DNA from: Rhyzopertha dominica
Lineage: Eukaryota > Arthropoda > Insecta > Coleoptera > Bostrichidae
NCBI GenBank assembly: GCA_025024175.1
Contig: QCXZ01000064.1
Location: forward strand, 3,410,001 to 3,474,000
Direction of reading: 5' to 3'
Length of the DNA stretch: 64,000 bases
Shown: positions 43,580 through 55,390 of the stretch, one piece after another
Layout of the letters: each line of letters starts with the position of its first letter
How positions within the stretch are numbered: position 1 is the first letter of the stretch
The notes under the pieces: model-generated
What the model saw: the letters and a program-made list of their open reading frames with translations, nothing else
Databases searched by the model: none
Told to the model about the DNA's origin: nothing
Program-made: the position numbers and the translations under genes

Positions 43580-44621
43580 TTAATTAATACCCTTACATAT
43601 ATACGAAAAGACGCTTTCTGGATTTTTATTTAACATAAGGTAGTAGTAACATTTTAATTGAATTCCCATTCTTTTCTGAGGCTTTTTAGAATGTTCTTCA
43701 TTAATTTTTGACAGTTTCATCAGCAATCTTCCTACTTGTCCTTCTCCATTTAAAAACAAAATCTTCGGCACAGTGGCTGCTTCTTCAGTTTTTTGCAACT
43801 TCTTTTTGCAAACAGCCCAATATTTTTCAATTGGCCGACACTGGCACGTTAGGTGGATTTACCTCTTTCTCTACAAAATTTATTTGTTTTTCCATTAATA
43901 ATTTTTTTACATTCTTTGCACAATGAACTAAATCTGGTCAAAATAATGCGACCCCTTATTGATTCCTTAGAAAAGGAAGCAGACGTTTTATTCAAACATT
44001 CTTCGGTGTAAATTGCGGCATTAATAATTGTTCCTGTGGTAGCAAAGCACTGAGTGCGATGCCCGCATTGACAGATTGCCTGCCGCAAATTCCCAAATTT
44101 TTCTACGCTGATAGTTGTTTCAGACTTGGGAAGAATCTCTGCTTTAAAAGCAGTATAATATTGTGAACCTGGTAGATTCGTAAAATCTGCTTTTACGTAT
44201 GTTTGGTCATCCAATACCAAGCAAGGACGTATTTTCCCAATTGAATTGTATAGCTTTCGGGCTTGGGTTTTAATAGTTTTTGCTGCTTTTCTGTAACTTT
44301 TAGCACTTTTTGTTTTTTAGGCGTTTTCAAACCAGGACGTTTTTTGGCCCTTTCTACCATGCTTTTAGTTGTATCACATTTTTTTGCAATGTCTCTGACG
44401 GACATGCTGAGATTTTTCGTACAAACTTTAAGAATTTTTTATTCCAATTATAAATCAAGTCCGCCAGATTTTATAACAGGATGTAGCTGTATATAACGAT
44501 TTAGTACATCATCTACCATGGATCGTGGCATTTTGAATTATTTTGCAATGAAGTGCCTAGGACTCTGTGGATTTTCTAACCATTTGTCAACAACCTTTTG
44601 TGGGCGCTCCTCTTCATTCAT
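43580..44621 (-). pseudogene. Decayed Tc1-like transposase (WPDL/RPIEKYW type, DD37E relative)
   Basis: Read from 44621: MNEEERPQKVVDKWLENP, PRSMVDDVLNRY (first helix-turn-helix, after a stop), MSVRDIAKKCDTTKSMVERA (second helix-turn-helix), LVLDDQTYVKADF (first aspartate), GNLRQAICQCG, IYTEECL, a frame-shifted PDLVHCAKNV block (the tryptophan before it is a stop) and CRPIEKYWAV (glutamate) in yet another frame. The C-terminus reads KPQKRMGIQLKC... to 43580. All three catalytic acids can be found, but at least two stops and three frame changes make it dead. It is a different family from the intact DD37E element but shares the PDL..C and RPIE..W blocks. Confidence 0.75.
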
Positions 44622-45289
44622 TTTTTATAATCAAAATGTTATGTACAAATATATACTTCTCCTTTACTAGATTTTTAAACTTACGTACTAACCAGCGAAA
44701 AATTTNCGAATTTTATTCGAGACAGTCCTTATAGTAATGATGATGGCTTATTAACGAAAGGGGCTCTATCATTTATATTTAACAAATTAAATANAANCTT
44801 TGAGTTGATCCATTTGGAAGAAGCAATTAAAAAAATCATTTTACAATTCCCTTAATAAATAGTGTAGNCTTAANTATCTTATCCACTATTCAAGCTTGAT
44901 ACGACACGTGNCTGTTCGAAAATACCATTGAACGTCACTGCTTTGTAGCTGTCAATCGCTCGTTAATTCTGCAGTTGATTAGAGGCATAAATTGGCGGTA
45001 TTATAGCAAGCTGAGCATTACGAACGCATGATTGGAGAGCCGCAGGCCATAACTCCGGTTACAATTTAATTGTTATCAAATGCCGCCAGGTGGGGATTCG
45101 CTATGAAACTTAATAATAAACGCGTAATTACTACCCACAACCAGTGACTCACAAGCCCATTATCTAGTATGCAGGATTTGAAAAGGCTTATGAACTGTTT
45201 GACAAATTTAGATGACGATGTTGCATTCCGTGTCAAGAACATAATATACCTGAGAGTATTTCCAACCCTTGTGAAGCTGTTCTTACGTG
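44622..45289. other. No gene recognised; several N bases
   Basis: 44700-44900 contains at least six N positions in AT-rich DNA. No frame is interpretable. Confidence 0.4.
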
Positions 45290-45830
45290 TTAGGTGGTAA
45301 ATTTAGTGATGTACTTTGTGCTCGTTGGATACCACACAATTTGACTGCAGCTTAAAAAAGACTTGTGTAAATTGGTGCAGGTTTACCCTGGATCGCTTCA
45401 AAAATGGTGCTTCTCATTTAGTGTACATCATTACAAGTGACGAAAGCTGGATCTACTGCTATGATTCCGAAAAGAAACAGCAATCGGTAGTCTGGGTGTT
45501 CGAGAATGAGAAGGCTGCCGCAAAAGTGGTTCGTGAAAAAAGTCAAATCAAGAAGATGGTTGCTAAAGTTTTTGGAATTGTTGGGCATGTGTCAACTTTA
45601 GCTTTAGAGGATCGGTTAATGATTTTTTTTCTGTTCCCGAAGGTGAAGGATAAATTGCGTTTTTTCCGTTTTAGAACAGTAGTAGAGGCTGTCGACGCGT
45701 TTAAACTTTTAAACTGAGGTAAATAACCTAACTCCAGAGGACTGGAGAAATGTTTTGATGAATGGTTCAAACGCACGCAGAAATGTATAGATAATAGACA
45801 AGAGTATTTTGAAAAAATATAGTATATTGG
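45290..45830 (+). pseudogene. mariner transposase with catalytic core deleted
   Basis: The start region gives CARWIPHNLTAA (the mariner WVPHNLT linker) then a stop, KKTCVNWCRFTLDRFKNGASHLVY, and the first catalytic block TSDESWIYCYDSEKKQQS with WVFENEKAAAKVVREKS. After ALEDRLMIFFLFPKVKDKLR the second and third aspartate blocks (HDNAP- and SPDL-type, about 100 residues) are missing, and the C-terminal VVEAVDAFK, EDWRNVFDEWFKRTQKCID and EYFEKI follow after a small frame change near 45715. It is clearly mariner (SETMAR-like). One internal deletion took out the active site. It is not the missing half of the 38.4-kb fragment, because the overlapping linker differs. Confidence 0.8.
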
Positions 45831-48429
45831 TTGTTACCTCCCTATTGCTACGAGGTAACAAAACACCAAAAACCAAAGAGGGAATGGCGATAATTCGTTA
45901 TTCGAATTGCTAAAACAGAGGAGCACAAAGAGTGAAGGTACTTATCGAAAAAAATAAGGCACAAGCTTACTATTGCATCGACTAACCCACACGGCAGAGT
46001 GGGGTGGGTAAACATAAAAATATATTGTTGTTAAAGAGAACGCCACCCGTTTTTTATGAGTGAAGCTTGCGCCGGATTTCACAATTTAAAAAACGGGAAA
46101 TTACTGAAGAAAATTCACGTCAGAGACCAGTATAATTTTCGCCAACTAAAATGTTCAACCCTGATTTATAACAACATACGTACGACACAAATATCCGTGC
46201 ATGAATAGGTAATAGCGGTAATACAACTATAGCTATATGTTTATAGTAAATATTGATTGCTAACAACAAATCTACAAAGAGAGAAATATGAAATGCATTT
46301 GTGTGACAAAACAAGCCATACACAACCGTGAGAGACGAGATGGTGGTACTGTTGTATAATTATACTCGGTTTACAATTAAGCTTAATAATGTTCAGCTTT
46401 TATTTTATCTTAACAAGATAAAAATAGTAAAGAGAGCAGGTCATTCTTGTTCTTCGTTTTCTCTTTAGTTATGGTTAATTAGAAATATTTTCTTTCTTTG
46501 CAATAACATCAAAGTTAAATTTTCTTAAGGTAACATATCTTGTATTACCAGCTTTATTGTTCTTCTCTTAATTGGACACCCACGAAAACATGCACGCACT
46601 TGCCGGATAATGGAGAAAATTCCTAAAGAACCACCGTTTAGGACGCCAGCAGCAAATAGAGTGTAGATTGAATTTTGGTGACTCCCAATGACGGGAATGA
46701 TGACCGATAAGGCGGGCTTCCTGAGGTGATCCAAATCTCCACAAGACGTAAACTTGAGGTTGTAAAACACATTTCCAATAGAATGAATCCTATTGTAAAA
46801 TAATGGGAACCAACCCAGATCACAAACCCAAGGAAAAAAGGCCTAAAAATTTACAATACTGGCCAACAACTATTTTTTATCAATCATTTTCTTACCAGGT
46901 GGTAATGGCCTTCAGTAAAACTTAGAATTTGAGAGCAGCAAAAATCATATTAGCTACCAAACTATCTGAATTTTCCTTCACGATATGCAGTTATCCAAAT
47001 AAGGAATTCAACCAACAGTGGGTTACAAAAGCTAAAGACAAGTAAACTCGAAATTTCTCATAAAACGTCGAACTCTCCGAAAATCAAGCAACGGACGAAA
47101 GTGGCTAACAAATCGGTTCAATTACTCCAAAATCGCCAAAGGAGAACGTTAAGGCAGGATCCGCAAAATATTGCGATATCTGCTCGCACCAGCAGCAGAA
47201 AACATACTGCATCCAAGGATCCGTAAGTAGGGAAAAAAGGTTGATAAAACTCTCACCTGATTCATATTGGAAGCAAAGTAACGAGAAAGACGACTGCTTG
47301 TATACCATCAAGGGCAGTACCAAATGAAAAATTCATAAAATACCACAAATAAACCAAATAGTCGTTCACAAAATGATTCATACGTAACATGGTTCCATTA
47401 AAAATGAGTTTGCTTTACTAGGCTCGGCAGAAAGAGATCAGCCCTCGTATTTATGTTAAGCAAGGTATGTTTTAAAACAGTAACAAATTTCGGGAAAACA
47501 CCATAAATTAAAATATTCTTATAGCACTCACTTTTATACAAATGTGGAAACCATGGAATGGGATTAATGTTTCCCATCCACAGAGAGATGAAATCATCAT
47601 AATAGTTGTTGAAGAAGTCGCAACGACGGAAGATGTTTTTGACAATAATGTTCAAAATGATGTATCCGAAAAGTCAAATCTTATTAAACGGATCATTTAC
47701 CACCTAAAGCTAAACAAATAGTTTTGAATGTTTAGGAATACATCAGAAATGCATAAACAATTAAAAATACCAAAATTTCGCAATCAACTGTGAGAACTAT
47801 AGCTGTAAATGGAACTCAGAACAGAAAAGTGCGAAAAGACTTTGATTCGTCGACGGTTTTTCAAAGACGCATCTAATGAGTGTCGTAAAAGTAGAGAAAG
47901 GTATATAGACCATTACGTTGTATTCACAGAATATTTCTGGTCCCACAAACCACAACAACTAAAGTCGTCGTATCTATGGAAAAAGCACTAACAAACAATG
48001 AGCTTGATTTTAAACAGGTATCTCTTAATTGGAAATCTAAATAAAATCCCCTCGCAGAAGTACTTGCAATTTGCAAAGAAAAACAGCAACATCCAATAGC
48101 ATAAAACAAAGTAGGAAGCAAGAAAGAAATGGTTGCCAAGGATAAAAAAGTGCAGTGCAGAAGAGAAACCTGTAGGTCAACCAAACGAGAGCGAATTTTA
48201 CAAATCTCCCATCAGATGTAATTCCGTAGCGCGAGATTTGTTGACGCTAATTTACTTCAGTACGACTGCCATCTCGAGCACCTTGAAGCGATGTAATTAA
48301 ACTCAACTCCAAGTTATTTAATTTCGCCTGCGTCTCTGACTTTCAGTGCGATGCTCTGTGCTCTGCGATTTTTTGCGCCGTACTCCCTGACGATGCGGAC
48401 GCCATTTTACCAGCGACATCCTAGTTCTT
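45831..48429. other. No recognised element; possible coding stretches on minus strand
   Basis: The minus frames at 46525-46840, 47105-47323 and 47398-47655 have a more protein-like composition than neighbouring noise (for example GSHQNSIYTLFAAGVLNGGS at 46590-46650), but I recognise no family and see no transposon end. They could be exons of an unknown or decayed host gene. Confidence is low. Confidence 0.3.
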
Positions 48430-48432
48430 TAA

Positions 48433-49660
48433 TTGCCTCGCATCCATCTTATTTCTTTATGGAGTTTGAAATTTGTAACGTTAAAAGCAAAATTCAGCTC
48501 AGCTGTAGCTACCAAAAAGTTCAAATCATATAACATGGTTAAAACCAACATCAACAGCACTGTCAAAAAAGAGTGTCTCAGATACTGCTGTAAATATTTT
48601 AGCGAACGGGATGCTGTAACGCCACGGACAATTCCAAAAGTGGAGATAATGTCATCTATAGAATCTGGTATAAGACAGCTTCCGAAAGATCAAGCGAGTA
48701 AGATTAGGATGGATGTATGCCACGCCATTAGAAATACATGTACGCCCAAACCTAATGTGACATCTGAGGAAATGAAGGCTCTTAAGGATTTGAATGCAGA
48801 TAAATTCATTATATGTAGTTACTAGAGCAGATAAAGGTTCAGCCACAGTAATTTTAGATAGAAAAGGTTATAAGAATAAAGTTAGAGAATTGTTAGATGA
48901 GGAAACATATCAAAAATTATCCCGAGATGCTACCTCAAAAATTTCCAAAATTACTAATGATCTTATCAAAAGTCTCTTTTAATTGTTTCCGATTGCAAGG
49001 TACCTAAATTGTATGGTTTGCCCAAAATCCACAAAACCAATGTCTCGTTAAGACCCATAGTCAATACGATTGGCAGTTCATGTTACAGACTGGCAAAATT
49101 TTGTGCTAACTATTTATAACCTTATGTAGGAAAAACCAGTAGTTTCATCAAGAATTCTTTAGATTTTATTGATATTATAAAAGGTTTAAATATTTCAGAA
49201 AGTGATATTTTAGTTAGTTTTAACGTCGTTTCTTTATTTAGGAAAGTACCCATCCCTGAAAGGATAGATATCATCAAATCCAAGCTTAATAGCGCTACCC
49301 TAGGTGACACGATAGCCAGATTATCTGAACATTGTTTAAAATCTACTTATTTCTTATGGAACGATAATTTTTATGAACAAAAATCAGGTTGTGCAATGGG
49401 TTCACCTCTAAGTCCTGCAGTAGCCAATTTGTTTATGGAAACTTTTGAACAGGTAGCGATAAACAGTTTTCAGTTTAAGCCAAAATGTTGGTATAGGTAC
49501 GTAGATGAAACTTTTGTTATCTGGCCCTACGGTATAGAAGAGTTAGGTAGGTTTCTAAATCATCTGAACAGTCAAAATCCTAACACAAAATTTCCTGTGG
49601 AATTAGAAAGCAATGGTAGTTTAACTTTCATGGATATCCAAATTTACAAAATAAACAGTT
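48433..49660 (+). pseudogene. Penelope-like element reverse transcriptase (frameshifted)
   Basis: The N-terminal region (KFKSYNMVKTNINSTVKKEC) to KALKDLNADKFI is in the first frame; the text then moves to another frame for TRADKGSATVILDRKGYKNK. RT blocks follow: GLPKIHKTN, LRPIVNTIGSSCY, SFIKNSLDF, motif A as LVSFNVVSLF (the catalytic aspartate is now N), CAMGSPLSPAVANLFM (motif B), and motif C as YRYVDETFVIWP (second aspartate changed to E). FLNHLNSQNPNTKF and FMDIQIYK close the domain. Frame changes at about 48810 and 48985 plus both catalytic substitutions mean no RT activity. The enzyme family primes on open 3' ends, often near telomeres or nicked DNA. Confidence 0.85.
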
Positions 49661-49984
49661 AGGACATAAGGTTTACAGAAAACTAACCCACAGACAGATA
49701 TTTACATGCCACATCTCACCACCCTCCCTCTCAAAAGAATAGTCTTATGAGGACGTTATTTGTTAGTGCACATAGGATATCAGACGAAAGTTCTTTACAA
49801 AAAAGAAATATATCATCTTAAATCAGCGCTAGTGAGAAATGGTTATAGCAATAAGAATATTTGGTCAGTGCTCATCCAAATCAAGTAAATTCTCAGCCAG
49901 GACAAACTAAATTGAAGTTGAGTTGATAGTATATATAATAATTTAGATAAAATTTTAAGTTCTACTAAAGACGAAGTACATTAA

Positions 49985-50306
49985 TTTAGAGAGTGAAGGT
50001 GTTTACAAAATTACTTGTTCTTGCGGCAAGTGTTACATAGGTCAAACTAAAAGAAAAGTAATTACGCGTTTGCAAAAACACATACGTGCTACTAGGCTGC
50101 AACAGATATATAAATCTTCCGTAGTTGAACACTCATATTTGACTAAACACATGATTGACTTTGATAAAATAAAAATTTTACATAGAGAACAATATTATCA
50201 CAAACGTCTAATAAATGAAGCTATAGAAATTTGTAGGAATACTAATAATCTTAATAGGGATTGTGGAAATTATGAGTTAGGTGACATTTGGAAGGCTATT
50301 TTGTAG
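49985..50306 (+). pseudogene. Penelope-like element GIY-YIG endonuclease domain
   Basis: EGVYKITCSCGKCYIGQTKRKV at about 49996-50061 is the classical GIY-YIG signature with the second tyrosine (CYIGQ) and the catalytic arginine block. R.QKHIRATRLQQ follows, then HSYLTKHMIDFDKIKIL, where E/H residues of the nuclease should lie, and NLNRDCGNYELGDIWKAIL at the C-terminus (stop at 50306). The domain itself is in one frame with no stop and looks better preserved than the RT, from which it is separated by a decayed linker (49660-49985). It would nick target DNA for insertion. Confidence 0.8.
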
Positions 50307-50641
50307 TTATCTTTTACCAAGTAGTTCGTGTATATCTAGTAGATAGGTAGTTCCTTTTTCGTCATTAGGTTCTTTTTTATCAGGTTGTTTCTATGACGTC
50401 TCGCTTCCTTGGTGATTTGTTTATTTACTTTCAAAATTTTGTTTGAACTTGCGTCAGGCAAATTTTGAGGTTCTTCGTTTTTGACAAAAATTACAGGTGT
50501 AATCGAAACGTCAGACTATTAACTTTTTGACAGTGTTTTCAAGAGACAGCGATCTTTCCGAGAAAATATTATCTTATATTATGGACGCTGAAAGCATTCA
50601 CCCTCGTAAGTTGTTATTTGTCATTATCATCGTCTTTCAGT

Positions 50642-50678
50642 GCCCTGAAGAAGATCACATATTGATCGAAACATCGGC
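50642..50678 (+). ncRNA. Hammerhead-ribozyme-like core at PLE 3' end
   Basis: CTGAAGA (50645-50651), one A, stem II GATC / GATC (50653-50656 with 50664-50667) around a 7-base loop, GAAAC (50668-50672), then ATC as a possible NUH cleavage triplet. GCC (50642-50644) and GGC (50676-50678) could pair as stem I. Its arrangement matches the cores in the inverted repeat at 39.9-40.1 kb, including the extra A, although the stems differ in sequence, which suggests that the structure is conserved. Self-cleavage is not shown. Confidence 0.5.
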
Positions 50679-50700
50679 TATCAATAAATAATTTAAACTC

Positions 50701-52106
50701 CACTGGTGTTTCTTGATATACAAATTCAAATCCAATGAAGGTTACACAAAATATTTTTTGTTAATTCTGACTTTCTGATGCAAAAAAGGCCACATAAGCT
50801 CCACATTCAAACTGATGTTCCACTAAACCAAACCTCGCCGGCCCATTAACATTTATATCGCGTAAAAAGCCCAGGTACGCAGTTATCGACTTGATTCCAC
50901 GCGTTCCGTATCAGCAAAGCATGTGAAGGTGTATTAAATTTATCAAAGTGACAGGATGAAAGTATTAACTCCGCTGAAAGGATCCCCGCCACACAGGGCT
51001 TTTTCACCTTTTCACCACTGGCAGGGCTTTATATCTTACGCAAATGTTTACTTTTCGGCCTATGACAGAAGATACGCCAGCGACAAAAGTGGGAAATGGA
51101 AATGGATGGCTCACTAGCAATGAAGGCGAATAGAGGCGTATTTTATGGTGAAATAAAACCGGTACGAATGAAGCTGTAATGGAACGGATCAGTTTCGAAA
51201 GGAACTCCAGGTTAGGTCAATAAAACAGGTAATGTTATTGTCTACTTTGGTCTCGAAACATATGGCGCTAATTTATTTAGAATAACACCCAACAACGTTT
51301 TTTAAGATTAAAGATAAAGCATACTCAGATGAAAACTTATGTGATACATATGAAAACGGAAGACGTCTTTATTCTTCTTTATCTATTGTGAAAAAGGAAT
51401 TTAAGATTTCTAAAAAGAGTATATACGCAATGATACGCGATGGAAATACTGGTTCCTTTTATTGAAATGTGTTTCGAATCGTCCCATAAATAAATAAGCC
51501 AGAAACACGCATTTAAGCTTATTAAAAAAAAAGTTAAAAGCTCAAAATGGTGTGATTTATTTTCATTTTAATGGTTTGGCACTAAATACAGCTTCTAATG
51601 GAGTAAAGATATATATGCCGTTCTATTTAAAAAATCAATGGATAGAAGTTCTTTAAACTGAGTTTTCTATAATTACTAAAATTTTGCATAAACCTAAGGA
51701 GTAGTAAGTTAGTAATGAAAAAAATTTCATGGAGAATCGAATTTATTAAACCACATCTCTCTAGATTGTTTTGTTTTGAAGATATTAATTTTTTCGAGTA
51801 AGCTGCAAATATCAGAATTTTCAAAAAACTTCAAATAATCACAAAACAGTAAGCCTGAGACCACATGTCATATTAACTAAGTGATAATGAAATTCAACGA
51901 AGATTATAAAAATGTCATAGCATACAGGGTGTTCAATTTACATTAACAAGGTTGCTATCAGCTTTCAGTATAACTGGAAGTAGCCGAAACCTGAAAATGT
52001 TTTAAATGAAATAAGCTCAATATGAAACAATAACCTACAACTTTTCAGAAAGCTACTTGAATTGGTTCCCGATATTCCTCTAATGAAAGCTCGTCGTAGA
52101 ATACCC
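50701..52106. other. No gene recognised; transposon end at 51922
   Basis: A TACAGGGTGTTCAATTTAC end starts at about 51922 without a visible partner. The minus frame at 51627 has no domain. Confidence 0.4.
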
Positions 52107-53046
52107 TATACAGAGTGATCTATAAGCTCTATGCCAAACTTGAACAGATGAATAATGATGATATTCTAAATAAAAAACGTTATATGAACATATGTCCTTT
52201 TTCTTTTAGTTATAAGTTATAAGCATTTACATTATTTATGTTAAAAATTTTAAGCAATTGGAAATTTCCCAGTTTACCTTTCAATCATTATTTGGGAATT
52301 TACCTAAGTTGACTTGGAATGCTCATTTAATTGTCAAATCCATATTTATTTGTCAAAATCACAAAGGTGTTCTGAGTTAGCAATTATGTATGAATTTTCG
52401 ACTGCGGAATATCCAGACATTATTTACACCTATGGATTAAGTAATGGTAATACTCGACGTGCAGCACGACAATATGGACGTAGATTTCCAAATCGACACC
52501 AGGTCTGGTCAGGTCAGGTTTTAGTGCCGACTTAGGGAAACGGGTCATCTGGCACCGAAACATGTTCGTCTCCATGAAATAAATGTACAAAATGAAGAAA
52601 ATGTTGTATAGTAAATAGAGGTAAAGAAGTAACTATTTGGTTAAATAATAATTTTCCAAATCATTTGATTGGTAATGGAGGTCCAAGAGCTTGCCCGCCA
52701 AGCTCGCCGGATTTGAATCCCTTCGATTTTTATCTGTGGGGTCATATGAAGCAGCTGGTTTATCAGGTGTAGATTACCAATCGCGAGTAATTAATACAAA
52801 GAATAATAAATGCCCGCTATGTAATAAGAAATGATCCAAATTTTGTATAGCGCATTAGATGTGAATCTTGTATTCTAGCGGAAGGTGGTTATTTTGAGCA
52901 GTTCTTATAACTTATATTTAGATTTGTATTAAAAATGTTTTAGGCAAGTTAAATAAATGTAAATAATTAAAATGCTTATAACTTCTAAACTAAAAGAAAA
53001 AGGACATATGTTCATATAGTATGTATAGTCTGTCGGAATATTCTAA
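52107..53046 (+). mobile_element. DUF4817-type DNA transposon, internally deleted
   Basis: The left side (52180-52235) and right side (52970-53025) carry inverted copies of ATATGAACATATGTCCTTTT followed by TCTTTTAG..TATAAGCATTT, a subterminal inverted repeat of about 50 bp. The outermost left end reads TATACAGAGTG. Total length is about 0.94 kb against about 1.4 kb for complete relatives. Confidence 0.7.
52314..52915 (+). pseudogene. DUF4817-type transposase, catalytic middle deleted
   Basis: The N-terminal frame has YPDIIYTYGLSNGNTRRAARQY and GRRFPNR, the helix-turn-helix block called DUF4817. After 52535 the frame is lost. From about 52622 a C-terminal piece reads WLNNNFPNHLIGNGGPRAC, PPSSPDLNPFDFYLWGHMKQLVY (third aspartate), several stops, then EGGYFEQFL at 52905. 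The first and second catalytic aspartates are gone. The element is a deletion derivative that keeps its ends. Confidence 0.75.
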
Positions 53047-53939
53047 ACTTCTGATGGGACTTTCAAGTCCAGCTATGATTGTAGATACTAGTGGATTTCT
53101 AAAAGGTAAATTAAATTCAAATCTTTATTGAGGAGCACGATTTCTTTTTTATTAAATGTTTCGGAAAATTAATTAATCACTATATTCTCTTGGATTAGAT
53201 CTTCTCTAACCGTAACTGAAGGATTAAGCAAAGCTTTAAATTAAAAAAAATAGTATAAGTAATAGTGTTTTGTTGATGCTGAACACCTGGTGAGTAGAAT
53301 ATCCTCTGCTTAAATCCATTTAGCATTTCAAGAAGTCACCCGTACTAGTATGATGGCTACTTAGTGCCGAAATACGTATTTAGGCTTTCTAGACCATTTT
53401 GATTTGGGTTTTTGCGTTATAGTTGTATTAAAATTAAAAAAAAACACACTCAGCTCTTATTCCATTCCCTGGTACATTGTTGAGATCTGTGAACTTGTCG
53501 TACGTTCGCGATATTTTAAACGAAAACCGGAACATTTCCAGGAACTTATGTATTTAGCTCCAATTCACCGTAAACCGTGCTAACTCGGCCACTTCTCAGT
53601 TCGAATCGGACGAAAGATCAAATTGCTGACCGGAGACCGTCGACAGCACACTTGAATTCCTGCCGCTGTCGGGCACTCGTGAAGCTTGGGGGGTCAAGTG
53701 CATTCTCTTGTTAAATGTTAAACAAGTAAATACATCTGAAGGGCGCCGGAACATGCTGAGCTTTCAGAAATGCAGAAGACGAGGAAAACGTCGTTTATTT
53801 ACTCGCAGCGAGAGGAATATTAACATCGTAATGGCGCTTAGATTCAAAAATTGTAGATTATTAAGCTTGCTATTTACTATATCAATAATCAGTTTGATTT
53901 TAGAAATCTCAAAGAAAAAAGGGATAGCCAGGCCTTTGG
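53047..53939. other. No gene recognised; GC-richer island 53480-53720
   Basis: The 85-codon frame at 53708-53965 runs into the transposon end and has no domain. TAGTGCCGAAATACG at 53360 resembles a PLE terminal motif but the hammerhead core is not convincing. Confidence 0.35.
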
Positions 53940-53941
53940 TA

Positions 53942-55388
53942 TACAGGGTGTTTCATGAATTATAATTACCCTGACGAAATTAAAAATGCAACCCAAAATA
54001 CATTCTCATAGCCAATCTGCTTATTTTACATATTGGTTTATTTTAAAAATAAATTGGGAATCCATGACGGCTATGTGCTATGGTTCCTGCGACTGTATTT
54101 ATTAAAAGTCAAAATGTATTCGAATGATGAAAAAAACAGGTATGATTTTGATTTATGGTGAATGCAAGAAAAATGCTTCCGCTGCTGCCCGTTTATACAG
54201 ACAACGTTTTCCAAATAGAAGAGCTCCTGCCGATACAATTTTCAAGAGACTTGAATTAACTTTAAGGACAAACTGGCCACCACTGAAAAAGTCAAGAGAA
54301 AGAACAGCAACAGGCCCTGACAATGAAATTAGAATATTGGAAATGATTGACGAAAATCCTCATATTAATCAAAGGGTAGTCTCAAGAGCAACCGGTATTA
54401 GTCTTCAGTACATCGAATAATTAAAGGCAATCCATTTCATCCGTATCACTTGCAATTGGTTCAGGCCTTAAAGGAGACAGATTATCTTAAAAGACTGGCT
54501 TTTTGTAACTTTTTTCGGGAACACCAAAATTTGAAATTGAGATTTTATGACAACATTTGCTTCTCAGATGAAGCAAGATTTTCTAATAATGGTGGAGTTA
54601 ATAAACGTAACATGCATTATTATGCGCAAGAAAATCCACGTTGGATTCGAGAAGAACATTTTCAAACTATCTACTCCACGAATGTCTGGTGCGGAATATT
54701 GGGGAATCAAATTGTTGGGCCTTATTTTTTTTCGCGATAGTTTAAACGGCAATACTTATCTAAATTTTTTAAAAAACATTTTACCGGTACTTCTCCAAAA
54801 TGTAAATTTACAAGTAAGACAAGATATGTGATTCCAACAAGATGGGGCACTGCGCATTATCATAGAATAGTGCGAAATCATCTTGATTTGGTTTTGCCTA
54901 ACCGATTGATAAGAAGAGGTTCGAATAATCCTTGGCCACTGAGAAGCCCGGACCTTACGCCTTTGAATTTTTTTCCGTGGGNAATGGTAAAAGAGCANGT
55001 ATACCAAACACCAATTGAANGTGTAGAACATTTAGNAAATAAAATACGTGATGCATGTAGATCCATCACTNCAGAAATATTAATGCATGTTAAAAGATCA
55101 TTTTGGGCACGAATTCAAGCTTGTGAAAACAGCGGAGGGCGACATTTGAGCATTTATTGCATTAATGTTATTGAATAAAATTTTTTCAAAAATAAAATTT
55201 GTTTTACATTACCGAATTTACTTAAAGCAAATGATTAAAGATTATGTCAAAATTTACGAATTTATACAGCTCTCTACGTTTTATATTTTTTAAGACGATG
55301 AACAATTATCAATGTTACCTCTGCAAATGTATTTAGGGTTGCATTTTTAATTTCTTCAGGGTCATTATCATTCGTGAAACATCCTGTA
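53942..55388 (+). mobile_element. Full-length DUF4817-type DDE transposon
   Basis: The left end (TACAGGGTGTTTCATGAATT, and on to AATTAAAAATGCAACCC) and the right end read inward (TACAGGATGTTTCACGAATG, and on to AATTAAAAATGCAACCC) form terminal inverted repeats of about 54 bp. TA flanks each side (53940-53941 and 55389-55390). Length is about 1.45 kb, with one degenerate transposase. The minus-strand relative at 15.7-16.9 kb has one of these ends. Confidence 0.88.
54124..55178 (+). pseudogene. DUF4817-type DDE transposase, frameshifted
   Basis: From the ATG at 54124: MILIYGECKKNASAAARLYR and RRFPNRRAPADTIFKRL (DUF4817 helix-turn-helix), ERTATGPDNEIRILEMIDENP (second DNA-binding part), and the first catalytic block CFSDEARFSNNGG at about 54555-54595. 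Next come ENPRWIREEHFQ, NQIVGPYFF and YLNFLKNILPVLL. A tryptophan codon has become TGA just before the second aspartate block (QQDGAL.), and a lost C there shifts the frame. The third block is RSPDLTPLNFFPW. A frame change also occurs near 54408, where the first frame stops. About 36 residues separate the second and third aspartates. Four codons contain N, so some damage might be sequencing error, but the three separate breaks argue for a pseudogene. Confidence 0.85.
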
Positions 55389-55390
55389 TA

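Larger units (their letters stand above)
48430..50700 (+). mobile_element. Longest Penelope-like element copy
   Basis: Coding pieces run in order from the N-terminal region (48433) through RT to the GIY-YIG nuclease (stop at 50306), followed by a non-coding tail with a hammerhead-like motif (50642-50678) ending at about 50700. It serves as the uninterrupted reference for the nested copy at 18.0-21.8 kb. The 5' terminal repeat is not identified. Confidence 0.8.

Noticed and set aside
53340..53380. Third hammerhead-like motif (ATGATGGCT..GTGCCGAAATACG)
   Set aside because: The CUGANGA core is not intact and the pairing for stem II is poor.
54756..55069. Minus-strand frames over the 53.9-kb transposon
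   Set aside because: They are antisense shadows of the transposase C-terminus and contain several N codons.
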